From assembly GCA_032207245.1 (NCBI GenBank), contig CM063504.1, forward strand, positions 16,701,535 to 16,765,534: a DNA stretch of 64,000 bases, in the 5' to 3' direction. This DNA is from Pardosa pseudoannulata (Eukaryota > Arthropoda > Arachnida > Araneae > Lycosidae). Of the stretch, positions 1 to 11,907 are shown one piece after another. Positions within the stretch are counted from its first letter, which is position 1; each line of letters starts with the position of its first letter. A program made the translations under genes and the position numbers. Under the pieces are notes generated by a model. That model had not been told where the DNA came from. It made no database searches and was given only the letters and a program-made list of their open reading frames with translations.

Positions 1-1423
1 ATATATTCGCTATATATATACTTTCTCATTTATATTTTCCCTCCTTAATCATGTACTATAATATTCTCGAACAAAGTATGTTGCATATGTTGGAATAGAA
101 CTTACACCTTTCATGAATTGTGCTACTCCTTAAACGTCAATAAAACCTTTAGAAAAAGAAAATCCACTTTGCAGAAATTCCAAAAAATCTCCAGCATTAA
201 AAACACCGCTTTATAAGTAACAGAATCGTTTACATGTAACAGTCCGATATCAACCCAAATTAATATTACGGAACAAATAGTTTATCATAAAAATCTGGCA
301 CAAGTCTGAATGAACCCTACAATTACTGCTTTTTGTTACCGTCTATCAAAAGCGTAATTTTTCTAGCCAGAGGTGAGAAACCATCTTGCTTTAAACCTCA
401 CAATTTTTTTTTCCTCAGAGCTATGGCGAAATTTCTAAGCTATTGACAGGCGGTAAAAAATAACACACGTTGTTATCATTTCCACTAACCATATCTTTTA
501 CGAAACCTCAACAACATTAGAGTAAAAACAAACTTCCTTTCTCTTATTGGGGAGATATTAATTGCAAATTCTGAGAACGGGTGAATTGTTCTCTATGTAC
601 CAAATAAATCGAGCTTGAAAGTTAATGTACATGAAATATGTTCTACGTTATTGATTTTTTTTCTTTCGATTGCATCTAAAAAGGTATTTTTCCAAATAGA
701 CGGGTTAATGTAGAAAAGCTTTTCCATTGTTTGAAAGAATGGGGTATGGGTCTTATCAAACGAAATCTTGGGATTGTTTGAAGAAATATTGATCGCTTAG
801 TTTGATGGATGGTGTAAAACAAGATAGTTTTACTGATAGCTTAAAAAAATACCACTCTTAGGACAAATGAGATAAAAAAAGGTTGTTTGATTTCATAAAT
901 TATTTTTCCTTTTTGCGTATTAAATAGCCAGTTTGGATGTTTCATGATGCCGATAGGGTATCTGTCTAAGGTTTAAGCATTCCACTGCAAATAACTTTTT
1001 TTTTTCGTAATGAAGCAACATCATGGAACATAATCTGATGTTAAATAAGTAGTGACATGAAAATGGATAACTAGAAAAACGTTCTACTGTAAATACGATA
1101 ATATAAATTTAAAACTGAGAAGTGTTTTTAAATTTTCGCATACCAGTTTTAAGTATAAGCGACGTATTTCTGAAACGTACAGGAAGCTTAAAAGAAATGT
1201 AATAAATGTATTGCATGTAGTAAAGCTTTTTTGTAGTCAGAATGAAAAAACGTAATCAACTTATCTTGTTCTAAGCAAACATTGTCATCGAGATAACGAT
1301 GATTTTTACGTTGCCATTTGTACAAGAAGAAAAAACACTGCTATGGGACATACAGTCAACTCCCTATGGGACCGCGGTTAATATAATATACTGTATATAT
1401 AATATACCGTATATACTGGTATA
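1..1423. other. unannotated AT-rich sequence
   Basis: I see no gene, repeat copy or RNA here. The sequence is AT-rich with short poly-T runs. The last 50 bases are TA-rich and provide the target of the first SINE. Confidence 0.6.
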
Positions 1424-1623
1424 TATAATATACCGGGCCGAACGATGGCCGAATGGTAGAGCGCTGCTCTTCGGAACCCGAGTTCGTGGGTTCGAATCCC
1501 GCTGCTGGCATGGATGTTTGTAGCCGTTCGGAATCGGCTTTAAACTGTAGGTCCCGGTCTCATTAGCCCTCGTGTGCAAAACAGTAGACCATAGTGCTCC
1601 ATACCAAACCTATAATATACCGG
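1424..1623 (+). mobile_element. tRNA-derived SINE, full length, with 13-bp target duplications
   Basis: The SINE body spans 1437-1610. Its 5' part is tRNA-like, with an A-box region (GGCCGAATGGTAGAGCGC) and a B box (GGGTTCGAATCCC at about 1489-1501). These are internal RNA polymerase III promoter elements, and the spacing and GGCCGANTGG motif resemble a class II (Ser/Leu-like) tRNA. The body continues through CATGGATGTT, CGGAATCGGCTTTAA and TCTCATTAGCCCTCGTG and ends in ATACCAAACC, without a poly-A tail. A perfect duplication TATAATATACCGG flanks it at 1424-1436 and 1611-1623, which is direct evidence of retrotransposition. The same family recurs about twenty times in the window. Short open frames across this copy are not genes. 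Confidence 0.92.
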
Positions 1624-2825
1624 CTATAAAATTTTTTTCTCCGATTTATATAGAAATAAAGGTTTTGATTTTCAATTTTTTTTGATGCACCAAACTAAAG
1701 ACATTTTTTTTCTTCTTTTAATTATTCCTGTCAAAACCTGCTTTTAGAATCAGGCCATATCAAAACCAGATTCTAAAAGCAAAAATTCAATTTTTCAAAG
1801 TTAAAACTTTAAAATAAAAAGTATATATTAAACTTCACTTACAAATTTATCATCTGTTTGATTTATGCACCCTTTTAATAAAAAATATTAATTATTTGTC
1901 CAATATTATTAAAAAATGTGTCATGCTATTCCAAGGGAGGTGATTATATAATCAAATTATCCCTTACTTATTCCTGAAGTAATATAATTTATTTTCCATA
2001 TACTTCATATTTAAAAGGTCGATAGATAACATTTATAAACTAATTTCATTGAAAACCAAAGAGTTTCTATGGGTGCCCCTGAAAGGGTTAAGCCGGTTAA
2101 GCGAAATTCCGGTTAAAGTAGTGAACTATTTATGTAGTTAAAGTTGGCATTTATTAAATACTTTATAACAAAAGTCTTACATATCATTATTGGGAATGTA
2201 AAAAATTGAGTCCTCTCTTTCCAATAAAGATTGGCAATGCTGTTACTGACTGCATAATTTGGTCATTTTTTAAAAAGCATACATGGAAAAAACCGATGTC
2301 AATTATTCTACATAGCATAAGGTCATTTCCAATATTTTCTTGATTTAGTTTAAATTTTATTTCGTATTTAAAAACGCATAATTATTGAGTTTTAAAATTA
2401 TTTTGCTTATTTTTTAAATCTTTTACTTAAATATAGTCGTTTATTAAAGAAGATCCGGTTAAAAGGAACCCGTTTCAGAGTTACTGTACTTTAATTGTCG
2501 AATGATAAATGAGAAAAAGAAGTATCCAGGGATCAAAGAAAAACCCGTAATAAGAAAAAAGAGTAAAAATAAAGAAAACCAGATAATAAAAAAAATTAAA
2601 AGATTACAGGCAAATTTTTTATTTAGCGATTGTTTAAAAAATGTTAAAGAAATGTTTAAATATTTTGAATTTGTTAAATACTAAAAATCAAACCTTTGAA
2701 AGTGTAAAGATTCTGTGCCTCCTTCAGCATTAAATTGCGTTCATTTGTTAAAAAAAAGAATAAAAAATAGTACAGTATTGGTTGCATCTTTTCATTAGAG
2801 GAAAAGACTCTTATTCATATGTACG
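1624..2825. other. AT-rich sequence with one small hairpin
   Basis: No gene is recognised. A perfect 12-bp inverted repeat (GCTTTTAGAATC at 1740-1751, its complement at 1769-1780) could form a hairpin with a 17-base loop. A 60-codon frame at 2502-2684 is very lysine-rich because the DNA is A-rich, and it is not credible as a gene. Confidence 0.5.
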
Positions 2826-3722
2826 CAATATTCACTTACACGAGGAATTTTCCGATGCAGAGTTTTCACTGCATTTTGGAAATACACGTCTACAGTAATG
2901 TACAGAACCAGTTATTGATTTTTACTTTACATATAAAGTATAATGGGTGTTTTTAACTAATATATAGATATTTCAGTTCTACTTTCATTCTGAAAGAAAA
3001 TAACGCAATATTCACCGAGACGAAGAATTTTCAGTGAGTTTTCACTGTATTTTGAAAATACACGGCTACAGTAATTTATACAGCTATTTATTCAGTTTTA
3101 CTTTACATATAAAGTATAATGGGTGTTTTTAACCAATATATAGATATTCCAGTCCTACCTTTATTTTGAAAGGAAATAACGCCTTATTCAGATAGACGAT
3201 GAATTTCCCGTTCCCTCCTTTGAGTGAGTTTTCATTATATTTTGATAATACACTGCTACAGTAATTTATAGAGCCTGTTATTCAATTTTACTTTGCATGT
3301 AAAGTATAATGGGTGCTTTTAACCAATATATAGATAGTTCAATCCTACCTTCATTTTGAAAGGAAATAAGACCATACACACATTGACTAAGAATTTTCCG
3401 TTCCCTCCTTTGAGTGAGTTTTCCTTGTATTTTGATAATACACGGCTACAGCAATTTATAGAGTCTGTTATTCAATTTTACGTATAAAGTATAATGGGTG
3501 TTTTCAACCAATATATAGATATTTCAGTTCTATCTTCATTCTAAAAAGGAAATAACGCAAAATTCACATAGACGAAGATTTTTCCGGTCCCTTTGAGTGA
3601 GTTTTCACTGTATTTTGAAAATACACGGCTACAGTAATTTATTGAGCAATCTATTCAATTTTACTTCACATATAAAGTATAATGAGTTTTTTTTTAACAA
3701 ATATATAAATATTTTAGTTCCA
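2826..3722. repeat. tandem repeat, five units of about 170-190 bp
   Basis: Units begin near 2826, 3004, 3180, 3371 and 3556, each with a variant of CGCAATATTCAC..GACGAAGAATTTTC. Each then carries GAGTTTTCACTGTATTTTGAAAATACACGGCTACAGTAATTTA (written here as a composite), followed by AAAGTATAATGGGTGTTTTT and an ATATATAGATA block. Units differ by substitutions and small indels, so the array is old. No coding frame runs through the units. Confidence 0.85.
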
Positions 3723-4314
3723 CCTGAAATGAGATATCGCTCGTAAATATTCCAGTGAAAATCTTCCATTTCCACTGTCAAAATGTAATCTTTAACAGCG
3801 TACACTAAACAAACCTTCAACTGAGGCAATAAATTTTGTAAACTAGTTTTAGATATGCATTAATCAATAGCTAAATAGATACTTATTGATAATAACTGCT
3901 TCGACTAGCACGTCCGTTACTTTGATTAGCGGCGTCTAGAAGATGGTTTGTTCACGTTTTTATGTACATTCAAATGAATAAGGCGGACTAAATGCGTTTG
4001 TAGGTATTAAATCATAAATCGTGGCTCTCATACCGTATGTATTTATACGACTGGTCACAGATTATTTCATTGATGAAAGATGAACACAGCATGAAAATTC
4101 CATTTAGATAACACGAGATTCCACTTAGGTAAATGTAAAAGAAAAAAGTATTTTGTTCTTGCCCTAAGCAAAATTTTAGAGAAAACGAAGACCGTCTACA
4201 ATATAACAAATTACGGCAATCTGGGACCATATTCTTTAAAATTTCGGAAGTGAAACAGTTATGGAAATTTGGGAAAGTTACGAAAATCTGCCTATTCCAA
4301 TATTTGTTATGTTT
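3723..4314. other. unannotated sequence
   Basis: Single-copy, AT-rich, with no convincing open frame and no recognised repeat. Confidence 0.5.
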
Positions 4315-4515
4315 CCCTTACAACAGGCCGAACGCTGGCCGATTGGTTAGGGCGCTGATCCTCGCTACCAGAGTTCGTGGGTTCGAATCCCATATGGCAT
4401 GGATGTTCGTAGCCGTTCGGAATCGGCTTTAAGCTGTAGGTCCCGGTCTCATTAGCCCTCGTGTGCAAAACAGTAGACCGTGGTGCTCCAAATCAAACCA
4501 AACCCTTACAACAGG
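4315..4515 (+). mobile_element. tRNA-derived SINE, full length, with 13-bp target duplications
   Basis: The body is about 4328-4502, with A-box region TGGCCGATTGGTTAGGGCGC and B box GGGTTCGAATCCC. It ends in CTCCAAATCAAACCAAA. A perfect duplication CCCTTACAACAGG flanks it at 4315-4327 and 4503-4515. This is one of the least diverged copies and a good reference for the family. Confidence 0.92.
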
Positions 4516-5030
4516 ATTTTTCAAGTGGTTCTTTTTTCATTCATTTAACTATACATCCCATATATACATATAAATACAAAGGAAATTATATATACGTGAA
4601 ACTAGCAAAAATGAACATACGCAAACACAGTGTAGCCTCGATCCATCGTTTTTCAGGGAAGCAAAGAGGGAAAATGATGAATGCGCGTAACGGATGTAAA
4701 ATTTAGTAAATTTTGCGACTTTAAATAAATAAATCATTTACAACACTAATTGGAAGTAATTAATAGTACTAAAAATAACAACATATTTAGAATCCCGTTT
4801 AAAAATATTTTGCAATTGACTTTTGGAAATTTATTTTATTTTACAATTTTAGGAAATTAGATCACTTACCGACACATGAAAAAAAAATCTATACTTTCTG
4901 CTTATGCAATTACGCTATGAGTATCATTGTTCTCATAAATTATTTCAATATTCACAAAAAAGTGATAATTCTGGTTTGTTTCCTAGTTTTTTCCCTCTTT
5001 TTTATGATGTTGTTTCTATTCTGTACATAG
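4516..5030. other. unannotated sequence
   Basis: No gene or repeat is recognised. The two small opposing open frames at 4461-4737 overlap the SINE and AT-rich flank and are not supported. Confidence 0.5.
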
Positions 5031-5132
5031 GTTGGTTTTATTTGGAACGCTGCTGTCTGCCATTTTGATACACGAGAGCTAATGAGACAGGGACCTACGG
5101 ATTAAAGCAGATTTCGAACGGCTTGTAGCAAG
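5031..5132 (-). mobile_element. tRNA-derived SINE, 3' part only
   Basis: On the minus strand this matches the 3' half of the SINE family: GGTTGGTTTTATTTGGAACGCTG corresponds to the CCAAACCAAACC tail, followed by CACGAGAGCTAATGAGACAG. The tRNA-like head is absent. I found no clear target duplication. Confidence 0.8.
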
Positions 5133-5456
5133 ATTTATAGTATATAAGAAACTTTAACCCAAAAATTATCTTTTCCTTATTATCGTTAACCAGTTTCGAT
5201 TAAATGTAGGAATTTTTTTTAAAAAATATTTTAACTTAAAATTTTAGAAAAACCATTCATAAATAATTATATATCTTGTCACTATATAATAATTTTATAT
5301 TCTTTTCTCACCGTTTCGTAACTTTGGGGTATTTTTTTTTATTTTGAAATCTGGAAATGTACTAAAATGTTAACAATGTGAGCACCCATCTTTAGCAATT
5401 GCCAGGCGTGAGATCAAACTAACTGAAGCGATGTTCCTCGTTAATTAAATACATAC
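5133..5456. other. unannotated AT-rich sequence
   Basis: Nothing recognised apart from poly-T runs. Confidence 0.5.
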
Positions 5457-5495
5457 ATATCTCTCTCTTTCTCACACTCTTACACCCTCACACCA

Positions 5496-5529
<34 letters not shown>

Positions 5530-5547
5530 TGTGTGTGTGTGTGTGTA
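5457..5547. repeat. (CT)n/(TG)n compound microsatellite
   Basis: Imperfect CT repeats pass into (GT)8 and TATACAC. Confidence 0.95.
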
Positions 5548-6119
5548 TACACAAAAAGAAACAGCTATAGCAAGCAACAACTTAATCGTTCAGCCATGGT
5601 TCTGTGCCTGTGCGTAGGGGCTCAATTGTTTGACTCCGCTAGTTATTAGATTAAGATCAACTGTTACGTAATTCTAAAAGTTTAGTCTGAAATTGTTACA
5701 GGCGTTCTGGATCACGTAGTCTTTAGAAGTTTGGCTGTACGTACTTGGCAGTCAGAAAGCAGCATAGTAGAACAGGTATTTGTTGCATTTGCCTTTTCTC
5801 CTCAATAAAAAAAAAATAATGAGTCATCCGAGAAATACAAATGAACGGGACCAAATTTTTCCGACGATTGGATAAGGGTAAAAATAACATTGGTTCTATT
5901 GGAACAAATTCTCGAAAAAAGAAATTCATTCCCAAAAAAACGAATGATAAATGCGGAAAATTTAATGTGAAAACGATAGATCGAGGTTTCACTGTATATT
6001 ATATATGTTTGCTTGTGTAACCCCGGTGAAAATTAATCCGACACTCACAAATAGTTAAGCCCCGATTGTATTTACTTGTCTGCGCTTGCTGGGAAGAAGT
6101 CTGAGAGCTAGACTATTGA
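5548..6119. other. unannotated sequence
   Basis: No gene is recognised. An 89-codon minus-strand frame (5723-5992) has no recognisable domain and AT-driven composition. Confidence 0.45.
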
Positions 6120-6572
6120 AGTAAGATGCAGTCGGGTCACATTGAAGAGATTCACTGAAGTCCACATATAGCTTAAATTTTATTCAAAAGCTCCTAAAAA
6201 GGACATTTTGAACAGCTAACGGCAGGCGAGAGAATGACCATGAAAACACATGCTGGAACAGGGTAGGACCCTAGAGCGAGCGAAGTTAAGAGGGGGAAAA
6301 TATTTCCAAAAGAAAGTAGCTTAGTTGGCGTTATTAACATGAAAAGGGAGTTTAGGTCATTGAAAACTAATCCATGGACTGCTGGAAAATACGGAGAGTA
6401 GGCAGTAAGTTTGGAGAGAACGTTTTGGGAAATGGGTTGGAAGAATTTTAAGTCGCGAACACTTTTTTTTAATTAAGATATTTTGTAGCTGGGAAAATAG
6501 ATTTGAAGGAATGAGAATGAGAAAAATTTTCTTCAGAAGTTAAAGGAAATAATTTTGATATATTACATTCAC
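6120..6572 (+). repeat. dispersed repeat A, copy 1 (about 450 bp)
   Basis: This block is similar to 56275-56730 in the same orientation. Shared anchors are GCAGTCGGGYCACATTGAA near the start, CTCCTAAAAAGGACATTTTG and AGAGAATGA in the middle, and GGAATGAGAATGAGA and AATAATTTTGATATATTACAT at the end. Both copies pass directly into simple-sequence DNA. Ending in a microsatellite would fit the 3' end of a LINE of the CR1/L2 kind, but no reverse transcriptase is present, so the class is not settled. Confidence 0.75.
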
Positions 6573-6596
6573 TCACTCACTCACACACTCTCTCCT

Positions 6597-6640
<44 letters not shown>

Positions 6641-6645
6641 CACAA
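6573..6645. repeat. (ACTC)n/(CA)n microsatellite
   Basis: ACTC repeats pass into a long CA run. It directly follows the end of dispersed repeat A. Confidence 0.95.
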
Positions 6646-7128
6646 ATACATGCGCATACAAACCAACTTTATTGTCTATATGAATTTCTCAAGGTGTGAA
6701 TACATCTCTCACGATAGTATAATTTCTGTTAACACGCACTTCATTTATATTAAAGTACAAGCGAACAGTTAGTTCATCAGCTTTTCACCGAATGGTCATT
6801 ACGCTGATTTTAATTGATCAGGAATGAGCAAAAAACCAATGAGGTCAGTAGCGCAACAGGTGAAAATTGTCCCCTGACTAAGTAAAGAAAAAGTGATTAT
6901 ATTCTGGTACATTCTATGCATATGCTGAAACCGAATCTTATGAATACTTGCAGCATTTTAAATATAATTTCATGGCACACATTTTTGAAACAACGAAAAT
7001 TCTATTTTTAGCAGTATTTAATTACTGAACAAAAGTACTGAAAATCAGGAAACCAGAAAAAAAATCGAAGTACAGAATTGAGTTAATGAATATTATAATT
7101 AAAATGTGCTTGAATATATAAATATATT
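6646..7128. other. unannotated sequence
   Basis: No gene, RNA or repeat is recognised. Confidence 0.5.
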
Positions 7129-7316
7129 GTTCCGTCCAGCATCCATGATGCGACAGCAATTGCTTAATATATTTTGTAAACTGTGTTTATTTTGTAACCG
7201 TGAAGCGTAGCGCCATCTGTAAATATATGTAATACAATAGTGTTCGCTGTGAGCGAGGGATAAAATCTGCCATATATTCTGTTTTGTGTTGGTTTTCTTA
7301 AAAGTGATATTTGGAC
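7129..7316. other. possible degraded LTR fragment (weak)
   Basis: The segment starts TGTTCCGTCC, contains AGCGCCATCTGTAAATA and a GC-richer core, and ends TTTGGACA. This resembles TG...CA-ended LTRs, but there is no target duplication, poly-A signal or internal retroelement sequence. The 125-codon minus-strand frame across 7099-7476 has no recognisable domain. Confidence 0.25.
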
Positions 7317-7537
7317 AACGTTGGGAGTGAGAATATTTAAAGTCATTGTAAGTAAATGCTTTATTCTTTTTAATCATAAATCTTATTGGGTTGTCAAATT
7401 CCCAACGCTGATCCAATTCATATTCATTCAATTCTATTTCATTGTGTTTAAGTATTTTGATATCCCCCTCATTCACATTATTCTAATTTATTATACAGTC
7501 CACTAAGTCTTAAAATCTTACATACATACTTATATAC

Positions 7538-7614
<77 letters not shown>

Positions 7615-7944
7615 TATTTATGTTTTAGTTTTAAGCATATAAAAAAATTACAATTTCAAATGCAAGAAATATCCAACATAATTTATTAAATTACCATGAT
7701 CATTTCGTTTGCCAGAAGGTTTTGTTTAAAACTAAGAAGTATTTCATCTATTTCCTGTATTTTGCAAATTTATCGTGTATCAGGTGCTTTCTTTGCTGAT
7801 TCGAATTAATAACACAATTTTAGCCGTGTTACATTTTTGCTATACAATACGTGAGAGATCTGTAAACTTGCCAAAGCGTTTGGAGATATTTTCAAGAAAG
7901 TTTTTCCTATAGTTTCTCAGACCCACTGCTGCATTGGAAGACCA
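7317..7944. other. AT-rich sequence with a (TA)n/(TACA)n microsatellite
   Basis: The microsatellite occupies about 7535-7611. The rest shows no gene or repeat that I recognise. Confidence 0.6.
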
Positions 7945-8728
7945 GTTTTTATTTTATTTAAACAGTAACGACTGCATATTCACAGTCGGTGAAATAGAGT
8001 GAAAACTCTTATAAGACAATGAACTCTTATAAACTCTTATAAGACAAATAATATATAAACTCTTATATATAACAAAAATATATAAACTCTTATAAGACAA
8101 ATAACTTTGCCCTATTCATTGGACAAAGTTTGGTATCTGTGTTTGAGTCCTCCGACTGCCATGCTTGCAGATGTACAGAATCAGCAATAATCTATTCAAG
8201 AAATATATTTCAGTCCCATAAAGCCTTAATTAGCAACCAACCCAACTTGGAATACCACGTAATTCTCCAAGAAAGGAAAGCTGATTGCATAATTTTTATA
8301 ATTAATAAAAAATGAAAACAATAAATTCCTTTAATTTAAATCAGGACACCAATACCACAACCTTGAAATTCAGCTGAAAGCACCATTAAATATTTCACCT
8401 GTTTATGCAAGGATAGGAGCTTACTTGCACCTGTTGTTTTGTGGACAAATGTTTGTGGTTAAAGCATCTGGTTTCCAACACGTGATACACAATATAAAAC
8501 ACAGATGCATTTCTGTAAATATTATTCGCACAAATATTTATAGGCGATTTTTCATCCAGTTCTTATCAAACCCACATTTTGTCTTGCTGAGGCACTAAGC
8601 CAGCGGTTCTCGAACACAGATACCAAACTTAGTTATTCGTCCGATTTATTTGTCTTATAGAGTGTTCACCCTATTTCACTGACTCTGAACATTTTGCTGT
8701 TACTGTTTAAATAAAATAAAACTTTTTT
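7945..8728. mobile_element. foldback-like element with long inverted arms
   Basis: About 7945-8155 and 8600-8728 are inverted copies of each other. Both carry TTATTTTATTTAAACAGTAAC, a variant of GGTGAAATAGRGTGAAAACTCTTATAAGACAA, and GTTTGGTATCTGTGTTTGAG. The left arm also holds a short internal tandem array of AAACTCTTATAAGACAAATA. The spacer (8160-8600) has no transposase. I found no clear target duplication, so this may be a foldback or MITE element or a local inverted duplication. Confidence 0.7.
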
Positions 8729-8767
8729 TCACCATGGTACTCTTCTCAAACAACAAAAAAATTTCAC

Positions 8768-9259
8768 GGCACAGTCAGGGACAGATCAAGGCAAAGTTGG
8801 GCAGAGGGCTTGTTAACCTTTCGAACCTCCCTATACCCTCCTTTGTAGGCAAAAAAAAAAAAAAAAAATTAGTTTATAAAAGAGGATACAAACGGATATT
8901 TTTGGAGAAAATTTCATATTAATTTTTCTATGTTTGCATACCTTGGAAGTAATACTTGGAAGTAGTACAGTTGAATGCCAAAAATCTGTATATCCTCAAG
9001 GTTGTAAACTGTAACATTTTCAATTAAGTTTTTATATAAAAAATAAAAAAATAGCGTAGGTAAGATTAACAAATAATACCTATTCCTAGATTTTAAGACA
9101 AAAATAATAAGAGAAAAAAAATAATAAAATAATAAAATTCTTAAGCAAATAACAATTGTAAAACATTTTCAAATTTTGTTAAATTATTTAAAATTTAATA
9201 ATTAAGTACCAAATTTTAAGCCCAGTTGGCCCGAGCTTTAATCCGACCCTAGGCACAGT
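8768..9259 (+). mobile_element. non-autonomous hAT-type MITE, copy 1, with 8-bp target duplication
   Basis: The element spans 8776-9251 (476 bp). Its ends are CAGGGACAGATCAAGG and, read inward from the other end, TAGGGTCGGATTAAAG. The duplication GGCACAGT at 8768-8775 and 9252-9259 is perfect. Eight-base duplications and CAGGG-type ends are the hallmark of the hAT superfamily. The body matches the reverse complement of 52180-52659 over its whole length and includes a poly-A run at 8851-8868. It encodes no transposase, so any mobilisation would have needed an enzyme from elsewhere. Confidence 0.9.
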
Positions 9260-10379
9260 TAAACTATTTTCTATTTATACTCATTTTCTTTTAGGCGATT
9301 AGCCCTCTGACTGCTCAATTTGTAGACCAAAACAGATTCAAAAATTGTGCATTTTTTTGTATATTTTAAATCTATATATATTGAGAAGTGGAATGTGCAC
9401 TTTTTCTTTCTAGAAAAGATTTTTTATATAGATTTTTATCGAAAAACCAATTTTAGATGTTATCAGAAGAAAAAAAAATTTTTAATAAATTTTAGCTGAA
9501 TTAGAGTTAATTTCTATTTATTACGTAATGTAATTGTAATATATAATTTTATATTATAATTATATTATGTAATAAATACACAATATAAATATATAATTAA
9601 TTATATAAATATATTATTATAATTATAATATATATAATATATTATCTAATATAACGATAGTTCTATTCATATAATACTATTTATTACTTAATTAAACGTC
9701 TAATATTGTATATAATTTCACTGTTTAAACTGTGAAAAAGTGGGATGCGCTCCTCAAAATAAGAAGAAAGCAAATGTCCGCGAAAATCGCAGGATAAGCA
9801 AATTTTGCTACATTTGAGTTGCCCATGGATAAAGCGGGATGAGCAGCCAGACAGTTAATGAAATAGTTTGGCTAAATTTTTCATTCTTTATTACCTCAGC
9901 GACATCCAATTTAACAGCTACGTCCCTAAGATATTCAAAACCTATGGGTCAACTTACTGTTTCTATATTTATTTTAACCATGACTGAATGATGATTAAGC
10001 ATTTCACATTCTATGTCTGTATGTACGTACTAAAAGCTTTAAATACCAATTTCGACTATTCCTGAAGTAGTTATTACTGGTTTTCTCTTGACGTCTGTTT
10101 GTACGTATTTATCTCGTATAACTCAAACTATCAGCCGTAGAAAGTCCAAATTTTTTGTAGATATAACATCTAGTTGTGAATCTTCTCCTAATTTAAAATT
10201 ATTTTTATAAATAATTCTTCTGAGACGCCGGCAGATTGGTAGGTCATGAGATGTAGCATATGTAAGAATGTAGCTTATACGTTAACCCGCGGCTGGTGTT
10301 TATAGTTTATACTCTAACTTATCTAGAGAGATTTGAGAATTATGTAGATCGGTTCTTGGCATCAAGTTCTAATTATTCA
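9260..10379. other. very AT-rich sequence
   Basis: About 9540-9725 is almost pure A/T with nested TATAATTATATT repeats. No gene is recognised. Confidence 0.6.
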
Positions 10380-11180
10380 TACAATTTAATCGTTCCGCAA
10401 ATTTGCCACCCAATCTGTGCGGGAGCAAAAGGGTTGCGCGGAGGGTGCAGCAATGTAATTCAGTTGTAACTTTTCCCACCAGTGCTGTCGACTGGTGTCC
10501 TAATGCTGCAACACCGCGTATGTATTCTAATTACATTTATAAGGCAAACAAGTTTATTTCGCCCTTCAAGCCCGTATTAATCACACTGGCAAAAGATCTT
10601 GTTTCTTCAAAAATATTTTAATTAATTTCGGCCCAGGCACTACGTCTAATAATTACTTTCATGCCTCAATCAAATCCAAAATCATTTTCACCATCAATCA
10701 TTCAACCCGCAACAAAGTAATAGAGACCCCCCAGCCTCTCTCACCCCCCACCCCCTCGGTTTCCGCTTAAGTGACCGGTCGGTATTAAAAATAAAACTCC
10801 TCCAATTTGCACAGATAGATATTTGTTTGCCGTAGGGCGGCTCTCGGACCACCAACCTGTGCTAGCGACTCCGGGTTATTATTCCAACCCTCCTGCAAAA
10901 CTCCAATTTTAATTTCACGCTCCGGCGCTTGGAATGGCTATCTTGCGAATTATCTTGCACGTGTAATTATCGACGTCCCTTTCAAAACTTTTAAATCCTG
11001 GGTGCCGATTTTCCAGATTTCGGCCCACTAGGCATATATTGTCGTCTGTCGACTTATTCTTTGCGCGGAGAAATTAAGCTTTCACGCGTGTTTTAATCTG
11101 CAGATATCGTTCGCTTTGCTTTCGGAGCGAGACTTCACTCGAGATAAAAATCTGTATGCGCTCGCACGCTTTTATGGGAA
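10380..11180. other. GC-richer block without recognisable gene
   Basis: Composition rises above the surroundings and CpG is not depleted (for example TTGCGCGGAGG, CACGCTCCGGCGC). The longest frame is 72 codons (10403-10621) with no recognisable domain. A conserved regulatory sequence or a decayed single-copy unit would both fit; the sequence alone does not decide. Confidence 0.4.
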
Positions 11181-11541
11181 CAAACACACGCATACATACA
11201 TACACGTATGTGTATGAAATTTTATAAATATTTCTTTATATGATTATCAACATTCATCCACACACAAAATAAATAAAAAGAAATATTCAAAATAAATAAA
11301 AATGCTGCAAGTCATGAATATTTATAAAACACCCAAGTTATAGCTAATTATATTTCCCACTGTTGCATTATAATGATACGAACATTCACCCTCTGGTAAC
11401 ACAACTTTTTTTTTTAAATAAGCAATCATAATTCAGGTGTAAACTAAAGTTTTTAGTTTATTGCATAGATAAAAGTTTTATTCTCTCAAAGCTAAAAAAA
11501 AAAAAAAAATTCAGCTCCTCAAAATTGAATACAAATGACAT
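11181..11541. other. unannotated AT-rich sequence
   Basis: Contains short CATACATACA and poly-A runs. Nothing else is recognised. Confidence 0.5.
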
Positions 11542-11836
11542 TTAACACATTGTATGCGAGACACGTACTAGTACGTTTTCAGACGATTGATACTTGAGTG
11601 CGGGTCACGTACTAGTACGGGTTAGTGTAACGACATGGTTTGTTTGTGGGTACAAAAATAATGGTATATACAAGAAAACGAAGCCGAATGTTCTTGTCTA
11701 TTATATAGATTCTGGAAAAATTTAGACAAATAAAAACTAGTTTTTACATCAGTCGATGCGGAACCACAGAACGGGAAGGTTGATAAAAAAAAATCAATTT
11801 AGATTTAAAATTAACTTTTTATTTATCCTGGCGAAG

Positions 11837-11907
<71 letters not shown>

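Noticed and set aside
1437..1510. tRNA gene call at SINE heads (also 4328, 54631 and others)
   Set aside because: A and B boxes are present, but acceptor and anticodon stems do not close, and the segments continue into the SINE body with target duplications.
2826..3722. CRISPR array
   Set aside because: Units are about 180 bp and degenerate, without short identical repeats and unique spacers; the genome is eukaryotic in character.
7129..7316. Complete LTR retrotransposon end
   Set aside because: Only TG...CA-like borders; no duplication, poly-A signal or partner LTR. Kept only as a weak feature.
11576..11620. GTACTAGTAC palindromes as host transcription-factor operators
   Set aside because: They occur only inside the TTAA elements and are better explained as subterminal transposon repeats.
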